From NCBI GenBank assembly GCA_003352285.1, contig QQVN01000005.1:248001-312000 (forward strand): a stretch of 64,000 bases of DNA. The letters run 5' to 3'. This document shows, piece after piece, positions 8,995 to 16,839 of this stretch (position 1 is the stretch's first letter; each line of letters starts with the position of its first letter). The DNA comes from Thermoproteota archaeon. Its GTDB lineage: Archaea; Thermoproteota; Nitrososphaeria; Nitrososphaerales; Nitrosopumilaceae. The notes beneath the pieces were generated by a model. The model was not told the origin of the DNA. It ran no database searches and saw nothing but the letters and a program-made list of their open reading frames with translations. The position numbers and the translations under genes are program-made.

Positions 8995-9684
8995 GTGGCC
9001 TTGATTCTAGACGGAAATAGAAGGTGGGCAAAAAGAAACCTGAATTTGCCTAAGAGCGGGCATTGGAAGGGGGCTGATGCAGTTGAGAATCTACTTGATT
9101 GGTGTGAGGAATTTGATATCAAAATTATCACTCTATATGCACTGTCTGCAGAGAATTTGCAAAGAGAGGATGAAGAACTAGAGTACCTATATGATCTGAT
9201 AAAAAATAGACTAGAGAAGCTCTACCGGGATCCTAGGATTCACAAAAATAAGATGAGAGTTATAGGTATGGGAAGAATTGAGCTTCTTCCAGAGTCAATC
9301 AAAGAAGTCTTACAGAGATTAGATGATGCTACCAAAAATTATGATAATCATTTTTTGAACATAGCAATTGCATATGGAGGACAAGATGAGCTGATAGATG
9401 CAATCAAAAAGATTGGAACTAAAATCAAGGATGGAAAGATAAAGCTTGAAGACATTGATAAAAATGAGATAGAGTCAAATCTTTACACATCACATTTACC
9501 TCAATCATCACCAGACATGATACTGCGTACATCAGGTGAAAAAAGACTCAGTGGGTTTTTGTTATGGCAGAGTGCATATAGTGAACTAGTCTTTATGGAT
9601 GTTTTTTGGCCAGAATTTAGAAAGATTGATCTTATGAGAGCAATTCGTATGTATCAGAAAAGAAAAAGAAGGATTGGAAAGTAA
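8995..9684 (+). CDS. uppS: cis-prenyltransferase (undecaprenyl/polyprenyl diphosphate synthase), 5' end uncertain
   Basis: It condenses isopentenyl diphosphate onto an allylic primer to make the long polyprenyl carrier used for glycan and S-layer glycoprotein assembly. The catalytic LILDGNRRWA motif (Asp6) and the closing MRAIRMYQKRKRR region are clear. The only in-frame canonical start is GTG 8995, which places the active site at the very N-terminus. The frame is open back to 8887 and encodes a convincing N-terminal helix (VSGLYRIYSKKLEKEI), but it has no ATG, GTG or TTG there. See the finding on this start. Confidence 0.85.
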   Translation: MALILDGNRRWAKRNLNLPKSGHWKGADAVENLLDWCEEFDIKIITLYALSAENLQREDEELEYLYDLIKNRLEKLYRDPRIHKNKMRVIGMGRIELLPESIKEVLQRLDDATKNYDNHFLNIAIAYGGQDELIDAIKKIGTKIKDGKIKLEDIDKNEIESNLYTSHLPQSSPDMILRTSGEKRLSGFLLWQSAYSELVFMDVFWPEFRKIDLMRAIRMYQKRKRRIGK

Positions 9685-9692
9685 GAAAGGAC

Positions 9693-10115
9693 ATGGCATT
9701 AGAAGAGACATCTGCAGGAGCAGTCATTTTTAGAAAGACAGAGAACGGAAATTCGTATTTGCTCTTACATTATCCATCAGGGCATTGGGATTTTGTCAAA
9801 GGCAAGATGGAATCAGGTGAAACACCTCGTGAGACTGCAATTAGAGAAGCAAAAGAAGAGACAGGAATATCTGATTTGATTTTCATGGATGGATTTGAAG
9901 AAACCATAGAATATAATTTTCAACATGAAGGAACTCCCATTCACAAAAAAGTTTTGTTCTACCTTGCAGAATCAAAGACAGAAGATATCACAATTTCTCA
10001 TGAACATCAAGACTTTGTTTGGCTGAATTTTAATGAAGCAATACAAAAAACAACATATCAAAATGCAAAGACCATACTAACAAAGGCTAATGAATTGATT
10101 TCAAGATTGCATTGA
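9693..10115 (+). CDS. Nudix hydrolase (Ap4A hydrolase-like)
   Basis: The Nudix box is complete at about residues 36-58: GKMESGETPRETAIREAKEE followed by TGI, matching GX5EX7REUXEEXGU. The fold and 140-residue length resemble archaeal/bacterial diadenosine tetraphosphate pyrophosphohydrolases (GHWDFVKG before the box). It hydrolyses nucleoside diphosphates linked to another moiety, but the exact substrate cannot be read from sequence. It follows uppS by 8 nt and is probably cotranscribed. Its 3' end converges with pyrF with a 15-nt overlap. Confidence 0.85.
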   Translation: MALEETSAGAVIFRKTENGNSYLLLHYPSGHWDFVKGKMESGETPRETAIREAKEETGISDLIFMDGFEETIEYNFQHEGTPIHKKVLFYLAESKTEDITISHEHQDFVWLNFNEAIQKTTYQNAKTILTKANELISRLH

Positions 10116-10829
10116 TAGTTTTTTTGTAGTTTCCAGTGGATTCTTTGCATTTAGAATTGTTCTTCCCACTATGAGAAAATCAGAACCAGCGTTGATGACC
10201 TCACTAGCCTGACCGCCCTGAGTACCAACACCTGGAGAGTAAATGTCTAGCTTGTTTTTTGCTTGGCTTTTACAGTATTTTATTACATCAGGGTATGTAG
10301 CCCCAACAATTATCCCATCTGCTTTTTGATTTAGAGCCCACTCTAAGAAGATTTGGTAAACTTTCTTTTTTTCTTGCTTTACATCAAGCTCATAAGTATA
10401 CTTTGCAGATGGTGCACTCATATGGCATAAAGTTATGACACCATGATTAGTTTTATGAGAATTGGAAATTAATTGCTTTAAACTGTCAATTCCCATTATT
10501 GGATTAGCAATCACAGCATCAAATCCCAAATCCCATAATCTTTGAGTAGTAACCAAATTTGTATTTCCGATATCGTTTAACTTGATATCAGCAATTACTT
10601 CTAGACCGTAACTGTGTGCGGTTTTGGTAATCTTGCTGATCTCTTTTTTGCCCAGAGGAAGAAGAAGATGAAAATTTAGTTTTATGGCACAAAGATATCT
10701 GTGAAGAGTTTTGATATTTTTTAGAGTCTTTGATTCTAATGCGTTTGTTTCTGTGTCATAATCGTTAGCAAGAATAATCCTGCCGCTTTCCTTTGATTTT
10801 GAACGAATTCTAGTTTTGAAGCTGGTCAT
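10101..10829 (-). CDS. pyrF: orotidine 5'-phosphate decarboxylase
   Basis: The last step of UMP synthesis, decarboxylating OMP. The catalytic array is IADIKLNDIGNTN (Asp81, Lys83, Asp86), and phosphate-binding SPGVGTQGG and FLIVGRTILNA close the TIM barrel. The 242 residues are usual for the archaeal form. It overlaps the upstream hypothetical gene by 20 nt on the same strand. Confidence 0.93.
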   Translation of the reverse strand: MTSFKTRIRSKSKESGRIILANDYDTETNALESKTLKNIKTLHRYLCAIKLNFHLLLPLGKKEISKITKTAHSYGLEVIADIKLNDIGNTNLVTTQRLWDLGFDAVIANPIMGIDSLKQLISNSHKTNHGVITLCHMSAPSAKYTYELDVKQEKKKVYQIFLEWALNQKADGIIVGATYPDVIKYCKSQAKNKLDIYSPGVGTQGGQASEVINAGSDFLIVGRTILNAKNPLETTKKLSMQS

Positions 10830-11472
10830 AATCGACCAATGGATGCGTATCTTTTAATCTTATAATTTTGATGTAAGAGTATCCGTGTTCGTCTGGATTG
10901 TCAACAAGAGAAGGATCAGTTCCATTATTTGTTGAGAATTTCAAAAATGGCTTTAGTGGTTCTTCGTCTAGGGCAACATGACAGAAATATGATGCACCTT
11001 CTTCGTTAAAATTCATAAAAACACCTAGGAGGAATTTTCCGCCTTTTGGGAACGAAAATAACGGAAATGGGGCGTCCTCAAATCCATAGCTGAGTTTTGC
11101 TAGACTTGCTAGATCCTCTAATTCGATTGGATGGTATTTGTCATCAGTGCCATTTCCAGCCTTGAGATTAGATGGGAGTGAGCGAATTCTAACAATCGGA
11201 GAATAAAGACGAGTAGCATCAGTCGTGGAGTTAGACAAGACTGATTCTTCCTTGCCACCTCTAAAGCCATAGCTAAGATAATGATCAAAACTTTCAATCG
11301 GAGTATAGTAGATGATGGGTTTTTCCTTTAGCAAGTCCATTTGAACAGACAGGACATCTTTTCCATCGTGCTTGTGAAGAAATGAAACTCGTGGTGCACG
11401 CTCTAGTGCACAAACTAGTCGTGAAAATTCAAGAGGAGATGCAACTTGAATGTATCTTGGTAATCTGTCCAC
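10810..11472 (-). CDS. conserved hypothetical protein
   Basis: A soluble 220-residue protein with no signal peptide or membrane segment. It contains an aromatic-rich centre (YYTPIESFDHYLSYGFRGG) and alternating strands toward the end. I do not recognise the family. Its 3' end overlaps the start of pyrF, so the two are coupled, which is weak evidence for a link to nucleotide metabolism. The start ATG 11472 leaves a 54-nt gap to purA upstream. Confidence 0.6.
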   Translation of the reverse strand: MDRLPRYIQVASPLEFSRLVCALERAPRVSFLHKHDGKDVLSVQMDLLKEKPIIYYTPIESFDHYLSYGFRGGKEESVLSNSTTDATRLYSPIVRIRSLPSNLKAGNGTDDKYHPIELEDLASLAKLSYGFEDAPFPLFSFPKGGKFLLGVFMNFNEEGASYFCHVALDEEPLKPFLKFSTNNGTDPSLVDNPDEHGYSYIKIIRLKDTHPLVDYDQLQN

Positions 11473-11526
11473 ATTTTTTTTGCATATTATACCAAATTAA
11501 ACTTAACCAAAAATTTTGAGGCTAGA

Positions 11527-12528
11527 TTATTTTCTTCTATCAATTATATCATTAATGGCAGGTCCAGTTCCAATTAGAGTTACTGGTACTTTGAGTTTAT
11601 CCTCTATGTTTTTTATAAAAGATTTAGCCTCGCTTGAAAGTTCATCGTAATTTGTTTTGCCTGCACACTCTGTAAAGCGTACATCTAGTTTTGTAATAGC
11701 AATTTGGGTTGCGCTGTTAAGCATGATTGCGCGTTTGGCAAGTTCAAAATCAAATTCCGCAGCACGCCTAGGCCTACCAGTAACAGTACCAAATTCAGCC
11801 CAGCCTTTTTCTGTAGTATCTGCAGAATTCAATTCATTAGATAACGGTCCCGTTCCAACTCTAGTCACATATGACTTGAAAACAACAATTACTTCATCTA
11901 CATTTTTTGGACCTAATCCAATATCTGCGCAAATTCCTGATGCAGTAACATCCTTTGAGGTAACAAATGGATAAGTTCCATGCCATAAGGAAAGAAATGT
12001 TCCTTGGGTACCTTCAACTAATACATTTTCATTCTTTTCAATGGCGGAATTCACTACTTGAGGTACATCATCAATGTAAGATGAAAGTGAATCAATGTCT
12101 TTTGCTAGCTTTAGTGTTCTCATTGCTCTTGATGCATTTGCTGGCCCAGTGCCAGAACCGGTACTGCCGATTTTTTCTTTTAATTCACCTTTAGAATCTT
12201 GATTAAGATGAGACTGCTCGATAATTCCACAATGTTTGTCAAGAAATGCACGACCTGATGCATCAAAATCTGTAATCTCCTTTAGAAACACATCGGGATT
12301 AATTACAACGCCGGGTCCAATCATCACTTTGGCATTTTTATTTAGGAATCCACTTGGGAGCATTCTAACTTTGTAAACTTTGTCTCCATCTTTGATTGTA
12401 TGTCCAGCATTTGGTCCAGCACCACCGCGAACAACAACTGTGGGATTATCCTTTACCGCAAGATAGGAAATGATTTTACCTTTTCCTTCATCACCAAAAA
12501 AACCACCTACAACAACTGTGGATGTCAT
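11527..12528 (-). CDS. purA: adenylosuccinate synthetase
   Basis: It converts IMP and aspartate to adenylosuccinate with GTP. The P-loop-like GGFFGDEGKGKI is at residues 8-19, RGGAGPNAGHT follows, and the IMP/GTP sites GSTGSGTGPA and VTGRPRRAAEFD are present. At 333 residues it is the short archaeal form that lacks bacterial insertions. The partner purB is at 56324 in this window. The opposite-strand frames here are shadows. Confidence 0.95.
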   Translation of the reverse strand: MTSTVVVGGFFGDEGKGKIISYLAVKDNPTVVVRGGAGPNAGHTIKDGDKVYKVRMLPSGFLNKNAKVMIGPGVVINPDVFLKEITDFDASGRAFLDKHCGIIEQSHLNQDSKGELKEKIGSTGSGTGPANASRAMRTLKLAKDIDSLSSYIDDVPQVVNSAIEKNENVLVEGTQGTFLSLWHGTYPFVTSKDVTASGICADIGLGPKNVDEVIVVFKSYVTRVGTGPLSNELNSADTTEKGWAEFGTVTGRPRRAAEFDFELAKRAIMLNSATQIAITKLDVRFTECAGKTNYDELSSEAKSFIKNIEDKLKVPVTLIGTGPAINDIIDRRK

Positions 12529-12607
12529 ATTCGTGAACTGTTTTTTGGTTTATTTAAGCTAAAGTGCCGTAACATGATTAATAACTAAACCCAGTCAATG
12601 GATCACA

Positions 12608-13069
12608 TTGGCTGAACCAAATTATGCAGGAAATATTATTGTAAATCTAGCTAGTCTGCCAGATTTTTTACGAAAGCCGATCTTAAAAAAAAGATTAAAC
12701 GAGTTTTTTTCATTATCAGATGAGGAGAGAATTGAGATAATCAATAATGCGTTAGAGGCAGGACCCACAATTCCATTTCCGAATTTTTCAAAATTATTTA
12801 AAACTTGGCTAGAATCCTTGGCCACAATGTCTGAAGAGCAAAGAGATGTCTTGTTTTCAGCTTATGTAAATGAGATTATCAAATCCCCACAGAAATTGAT
12901 TGTGTTTAATCTTGATGGAATTTTAGAGATTTTTCTGTCACTGAGGCAGGATGAGAAGAATATTATCTCAAAAACTATTCAGAATATCTTTTCAAGGTTA
13001 GAACCCCAGCAGAAAAATAAAATGCTAATAATAATTCCAGATTCAGCAAAGGCAAGCCTAGGAATCTAG
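12608..13069 (+). CDS. conserved hypothetical helical protein
   Basis: A soluble, mostly helical protein of 153 residues beginning at TTG 12608. It contains FLRKPILKKRLNEFFSLSDE and repeated amphipathic helices. No membrane segment or metal site is visible, and I do not recognise a family. It is divergent from purA, with 79 nt between the starts, and converges with the small zinc protein at 13066. Confidence 0.55.
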   Translation: MAEPNYAGNIIVNLASLPDFLRKPILKKRLNEFFSLSDEERIEIINNALEAGPTIPFPNFSKLFKTWLESLATMSEEQRDVLFSAYVNEIIKSPQKLIVFNLDGILEIFLSLRQDEKNIISKTIQNIFSRLEPQQKNKMLIIIPDSAKASLGI

Positions 13070-13344
13070 GGATTTGGTTTGTCGGGTTTTCTATTGTCTT
13101 CATTAGAAAAGTCCACTACATCTCCCTCGGGGGTAAGGACTCCTGCAAAGATTTTTTCATGTTTTTTTAGCAGTTTTCTGTGATCTGGCATTGACATATC
13201 CAGTCTCATCTCATTCATTACCATAATTCTATACTCCTTCCACTCTGTCCAGCATTTGTTGCAACAAGGGTATTTTTCGGCAACGGGATCGAGTTGTTCT
13301 GAATCAGGAATTTGGTTTTTACATTTAGTGCAGGTTTTTGTCAT
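13066..13344 (-). CDS. cysteine-containing protein resembling Fe(II)-trafficking YggX
   Basis: From ATG 13344 the 92-residue product starts MTKTCTKCKNQIPDSE and has a second pair CCNKCW. The following segment WTEWKEYRIMVMNEMRLDMS, with HRKLLKKHEKIFAG, resembles the YggX pattern W-x-x-W-x-x-x-x-x-x-x-x-NE-x-RL. YggX limits iron-driven oxidative damage; the extra zinc-ribbon cysteines are not in bacterial YggX. I choose 13344 over 13485, because the longer frame would overlap the divergent gene starting at 13421. Confidence 0.55.
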   Translation of the reverse strand: MTKTCTKCKNQIPDSEQLDPVAEKYPCCNKCWTEWKEYRIMVMNEMRLDMSMPDHRKLLKKHEKIFAGVLTPEGDVVDFSNEDNRKPDKPNP

Positions 13345-13420
13345 ATCATGTACAATTCTTGAACTCTTTTTATCTTTTTTTGGCCTAAACCAATAATAAA
13401 TAACCAAAGACAAGAGAAGC

Positions 13421-13630
13421 ATGAAGATAAAGTGTCCCAAGTGCAAAAAGGATGCTGAGCTTGCCCCAGACTTTTCGTTTGTCAAATGCGAAGAGTGTGG
13501 TCTTGATATGAGTTATGGTGAATATGTCAAATATGTGGCTCACAATGATGCCACATATACAGACATTTTAGGTGATTACACAGGAAGTACAGAAGGTGAA
13601 TCTTCAGGAACTTTGGATGAATGGGATTAA
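13421..13630 (+). CDS. small zinc-ribbon protein
   Basis: A 69-residue protein with CPKCKKD near residue 5 and CEECGLD near residue 23, a classic four-cysteine zinc ribbon, then an acidic serine/threonine-rich tail ending TLDEWD. Its function is unknown. It is divergent from the YggX-like gene, with a 76-nt shared promoter region. Confidence 0.65.
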   Translation: MKIKCPKCKKDAELAPDFSFVKCEECGLDMSYGEYVKYVAHNDATYTDILGDYTGSTEGESSGTLDEWD

Positions 13631-13690
13631 CAAACAAGTGAAATGATTCATCAGATTAAAATAATTAATTTCAAAAGGAGTTACTAACCA

Positions 13691-14338
13691 TTGGAATTCC
13701 TATTAGAAAACATTCTAAATTTGATTGGATTTATTGTTGGATTAGCAATTGGCATAATGTCTTATATTGGTTTTAGAAATACTGGCAGCCCCACACTATT
13801 TAGACTAACATTAGCGTTTTTTTCTATCAGTATTGGTTTCTTTGTAATTTGGATTGGTTACATGGTAGAAGATTTTGTAATAAAATCAGGACAGATAGAA
13901 CGATGGGTGCAAACATTAGGAATTGGAATTCAAACAGTTGGTTATTTTTTTATTGCATTCTCACACAGCATAAAATCATTTTTGCCAAAGTCTCGATACC
14001 TTAGGTCTGTTGGAGTTTTTCCACTGTTTACATTATCCATAATTCACATAGAACACATTTTCCGTGCCATATCATTTATTCTTCTAGTGTATGGTTCTAT
14101 TGAGACAATGCTTTCATATTTTGAAAGCAAAAAGAAAGGTGCAGTTTTTGTTGCGACAGGTCTTGCGTTATTAGCATTAGGTGAATTTCTTGGGTGGTAC
14201 TCGTTTGTATTCCCAGAATCTATCTTGTATTATTTGTCAATTGCAATAAAGATTGCAGGTTTGATTTCATTGTTCATTCCGGTAAGTAAAGTTCCCATGA
14301 TGAAAATCAAATTTGATAAGGAAATAGAAGAAGACTAG
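13691..14338 (+). CDS. multispanning membrane protein
   Basis: About six to seven hydrophobic helices fill the 215 residues (for example ILNLIGFIVGLAIGIMSYIG at the N-terminus). The C-terminal tail is charged and cytosolic. The start is TTG 13691, the first codon compatible with the first helix, and an AGGAG lies about 10 nt upstream. I do not recognise a family. Such proteins are frequent beside winged-helix genes in this lineage; one follows at 14453. Confidence 0.6.
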   Translation: MEFLLENILNLIGFIVGLAIGIMSYIGFRNTGSPTLFRLTLAFFSISIGFFVIWIGYMVEDFVIKSGQIERWVQTLGIGIQTVGYFFIAFSHSIKSFLPKSRYLRSVGVFPLFTLSIIHIEHIFRAISFILLVYGSIETMLSYFESKKKGAVFVATGLALLALGEFLGWYSFVFPESILYYLSIAIKIAGLISLFIPVSKVPMMKIKFDKEIEED

Positions 14339-14407
14339 ATTTTGTTAATTTAGCCTCAAATTTTTGAATTGTCAAATTCTTTTATCTTTTTAGTATATTG
14401 CTAAATA

Positions 14408-14426
14408 TCCTATTACTCTCATAGGA
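14408..14426. promoter_or_regulatory. short inverted repeat upstream of winged-helix gene
   Basis: TCCTAT at 14408-14413 and ATAGGA at 14421-14426 form a 6-bp inverted repeat with a 7-nt spacer, 26 nt before the start at 14453. The position suggests an operator, perhaps autoregulatory, but the arms are short. Confidence 0.25.
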
Positions 14427-14452
14427 AAATTTCCAAGTCATGTTGGAAAGAA

Positions 14453-14740
14453 TTGGCCGAATATAGGACCCATATGAAGATAATAGGCGACATACTGTCC
14501 ACAACCCGAGATGATCTTCAGGATGATGATGGGGCATCTGTAACATACCTAATTAGAAAAGCCAACATTTCACATGTTAGAATTTCACGAATTTTAAGCA
14601 CTTTGGTTTCACAGGGATTATTAGAACAAGTAAACTCCCAAGGTGCCTGCAAATATAGAATCAGCTCATCTGGAAGAGAGTTCCTCCAAGCGTATCAGAC
14701 ATTTAGTAGATTTGCTGAAGATTTTGGTTTAACTATTTAG
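14453..14740 (+). CDS. winged-helix DNA-binding protein
   Basis: A 95-residue winged-helix protein. It aligns over its full length with the protein at 35247: both start (A/V)xYRTxM(K/Q)I, continue with a helix containing TxLxxKANxSHxR, and end FxxxAExFGL. That alignment supports the TTG start at 14453 over the internal ATG at 14474. It belongs to the single-domain wHTH group abundant in Nitrososphaerota. Its target is unknown. Confidence 0.7.
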   Translation: MAEYRTHMKIIGDILSTTRDDLQDDDGASVTYLIRKANISHVRISRILSTLVSQGLLEQVNSQGACKYRISSSGREFLQAYQTFSRFAEDFGLTI

Positions 14741-14817
14741 TTTTCAAAATCATCAAATTCATCTAGGTCATCATCAAATTCATCTTCAAAGTCATTGTCT
14801 TCAAATGGCGCACTCAT
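14737..14817 (-). CDS. acidic micro-protein (26 aa), tentative
   Basis: ATG 14817 opens a 26-codon frame, MSAPFEDNDFEDEF and so on, made almost entirely of Asp, Glu and Phe. It overlaps the 3' end of the winged-helix gene by 4 nt. The composition is unlike neighbouring noncoding DNA, and no strong ribosome site is visible. Confidence 0.3.
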   Translation of the reverse strand: MSAPFEDNDFEDEFDDDLDEFDDFEN

Positions 14818-14913
14818 GGCAACAAACCAAAAAAGCAATCACCTAATAAGGATTTTAGAATTACAGTTTCATAATACAGATCAAGAGTTGGCAATCTTGT
14901 GGTTAATTAAAAA

Positions 14914-15906
14914 CTAGACAGCAATAATTCCATTCTCAATTAAAAATTTTATACTGTTAAGAAAGTCTTTTTCTCCAATTAATCCGTCACCCCACCATTT
15001 TGCAGTATTTTTTATCCAATGAGGAATTTCTTTAGTCGAAGAATTTTGTGAAGGGATGGCATCAACGAGAATTATTTTTTCAGAAATCATGTATTCAATG
15101 CCGGTAAAAAAATCAGAGTCACTAATCAAGCCTGACGACCACCATTTTGCATTGTTTTTGATCCAGTTAGGAACTTTCACAAAGATCTCTTCTGGATATC
15201 CCAATACATCGTAAATGCTTTGATCTGGAAATTGTTGATCAAACCACTCTCGGAATTTTGGCTCATTGGAATACCTGTCCAGATAATATTTTGGAGATTT
15301 TGTTTGGTCAGGAAAATTATCAACGTGTGTGGATTTGTACCCAATTACATCCTCTACAGATAAGCTAGGAAATGTTTTATCAAACCAATCATTGAATTGT
15401 GGTTCTGTGTAATATCGATCAAAGTAATACTGGGGAGATTTTTCTATATTTGGGAAATCAGAAATCAAAAGTTTTGGATTTTTTATTGGGTTAGGAGTTG
15501 TCTGTTTTTTTTCATCAGATTTTACTGAAGGGACAGACATTATTTGACTCTCTTTGTTACTGTAAAATTGAATTTTCTTTTCTAGTGATTTTTCTCCATA
15601 AAATATCGTAACGGTGTACAGACCATCCATCTGCCATTTTGGACCCTGTGCAAGGTAAGTTCTAGAGAATGTACCATCAGATTTAGGAACAAATTGGTCT
15701 ATTGCTACAATGTCAGTATTCTTTGGATTCATTATTCGTAGACCAATAAATTCACCATCAACTATTGGAGAAACAGATCCATATACAGATACAGAATCCC
15801 CATAGTAGTACTGTTTTTCATTGGTGTTTATACTAGATGCAAAAACTGATGGAATTGTTATGCCGAGTGATAAAATTATCAAAATTGGGAGCAATAATCT
15901 TACCAA
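14914..15906 (-). CDS. secreted protein with DRY/WFD and PxWIKNxAxWW repeats
   Basis: A signal peptide (residues 1-23, ending SVFA) precedes a beta-sandwich-like domain (YYYGDSVSVYGSVSP, residues ~30-115). Two copies of an SPxYYxDRYxxEPxFxxWFD unit (about 157-185 and 203-235) follow, and then two copies of the thaumarchaeal PxWIKNxAKWWxxGLI unit (about 245-275 and 295-325). The second repeat type recurs in the proteins at 28095 and 62097. A cell-surface or periplasmic role is likely, but the ligand is unknown. Confidence 0.75.
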   Translation of the reverse strand: MVRLLLPILIILSLGITIPSVFASSINTNEKQYYYGDSVSVYGSVSPIVDGEFIGLRIMNPKNTDIVAIDQFVPKSDGTFSRTYLAQGPKWQMDGLYTVTIFYGEKSLEKKIQFYSNKESQIMSVPSVKSDEKKQTTPNPIKNPKLLISDFPNIEKSPQYYFDRYYTEPQFNDWFDKTFPSLSVEDVIGYKSTHVDNFPDQTKSPKYYLDRYSNEPKFREWFDQQFPDQSIYDVLGYPEEIFVKVPNWIKNNAKWWSSGLISDSDFFTGIEYMISEKIILVDAIPSQNSSTKEIPHWIKNTAKWWGDGLIGEKDFLNSIKFLIENGIIAV

Positions 15907-15920
15907 ATTGTTTCAACCTA

Positions 15921-16505
15921 CTAAATTCGTTTTATTGGTAATCCCAAACTTGTTGGCTGCTCAGCTATTGGCGTAATGGAAATTGTAGAGGGTTTTTTAG
16001 CAAAAAGCACTACCCAGTAAGTGTCACAAGTATCCTTAATTGAGATTTTACTTGCAGTGCCTACAAACTTTTCTTTATCACTAGTCATAATAAAATTTGG
16101 TTTTGAAGACTCGCCCTTATTACATGATGAGAACTTTACGTTAAATTTTTCTTCGCCTATCTTTAGTGTAGATATAATTTTTGTAGAAATTTTTATTTGT
16201 GCAGCTGTAGGTTGGGTAGTTTTCTTTAGTTTATCAAATTGATTATCAATCTTTGATTTTCCTGTAAAATACCAATTTTTATCTTTGTAAAGTTTGATGC
16301 AGTCATTTAGAAAATTTTTGTGAGAGTATTTTTTCTTAAATTCAACTTCTCCTAATTCTTTATACTTAAAGTAAAGATTCTCACATTGTTTTTTTGTGCT
16401 TGAAGAGATCTCTTTTTCCGCAAACGCATCACCGATAAATACTCCTGTAATCATCAAAGAAAATACCGCAGTCATGCAGGTAATTGCTGAAAAGTGCCCC
16501 TTCAT
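15921..16505 (-). CDS. secreted hypothetical protein
   Basis: A signal peptide (about residues 1-29, ending GDAFA) is followed by a lysine-rich soluble domain with a single conserved-looking Cys pair region ([18 protein letters not shown]). I choose ATG 16505 over 16514, because the GGCAGGCCACAAA promoter element then lies 42 nt upstream, the same distance as at other genes carrying it. The gene is followed by the secreted repeat protein at 14914-15906, and the two may form an operon. No family is recognised. Confidence 0.6.
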   Translation of the reverse strand: MKGHFSAITCMTAVFSLMITGVFIGDAFAEKEISSSTKKQCENLYFKYKELGEVEFKKKYSHKNFLNDCIKLYKDKNWYFTGKSKIDNQFDKLKKTTQPTAAQIKISTKIISTLKIGEEKFNVKFSSCNKGESSKPNFIMTSDKEKFVGTASKISIKDTCDTYWVVLFAKKPSTISITPIAEQPTSLGLPIKRI

Positions 16506-16535
16506 AAAACGCAAAAATGAAATTGATATAATAGA

Positions 16536-16814
16536 TTAATTTTGATTTTGTGGCCTGCCTTTTTTATTTTGAATATTATATGTAAAAAGTCCTGCATGTT
16601 TGAAGGTTTTTTCATTATGGGTCTCCATTACAAAACATACAGATTCATGAAATTGCTCTAATGTTTTGTTTCCACATATTCTACAGATATACTGAATCAC
16701 ACTTCTACATTTTCCACAAAACGCATATTCTAATAGCATTCCGCCGCATGTTCTACATGATTCATCGGGCATATTGAAAGCAATTTGTTCTGATATATTG
16801 GTAAGTACATTCAC
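16536..16814 (-). CDS. small cysteine-rich zinc-finger protein
   Basis: The 92-residue reading contains CRTCGG, CGKCRS, CRICGN and a later H-E-S-V-C, so three CxxC pairs plus a Cys/His pair. The spacing resembles the zinc-finger proteins at 21712 and 27811, though sequence identity is lower. MPDES at 16772 is an alternative start. The C-terminal residues KKGRPQN are encoded by the GGCAGGCCACAAA promoter element of the next gene. Confidence 0.6.
   Translation of the reverse strand: MNVLTNISEQIAFNMPDESCRTCGGMLLEYAFCGKCRSVIQYICRICGNKTLEQFHESVCFVMETHNEKTFKHAGLFTYNIQNKKGRPQNQN
16548..16559 (-). promoter_or_regulatory. GGCAGGCCACAA element upstream of the secreted-protein gene
   Basis: Read on the minus strand the site is AAAAAGGCAGGCCACAAAA, identical over 19 nt to the copy at 21653-21671. 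It ends 42 nt before ATG 16505, with TATA-like CTATTATATC in between. Confidence 0.6.
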
Positions 16815-16839
16815 ATGTGGTATGCCTAAAAAGAATTGA

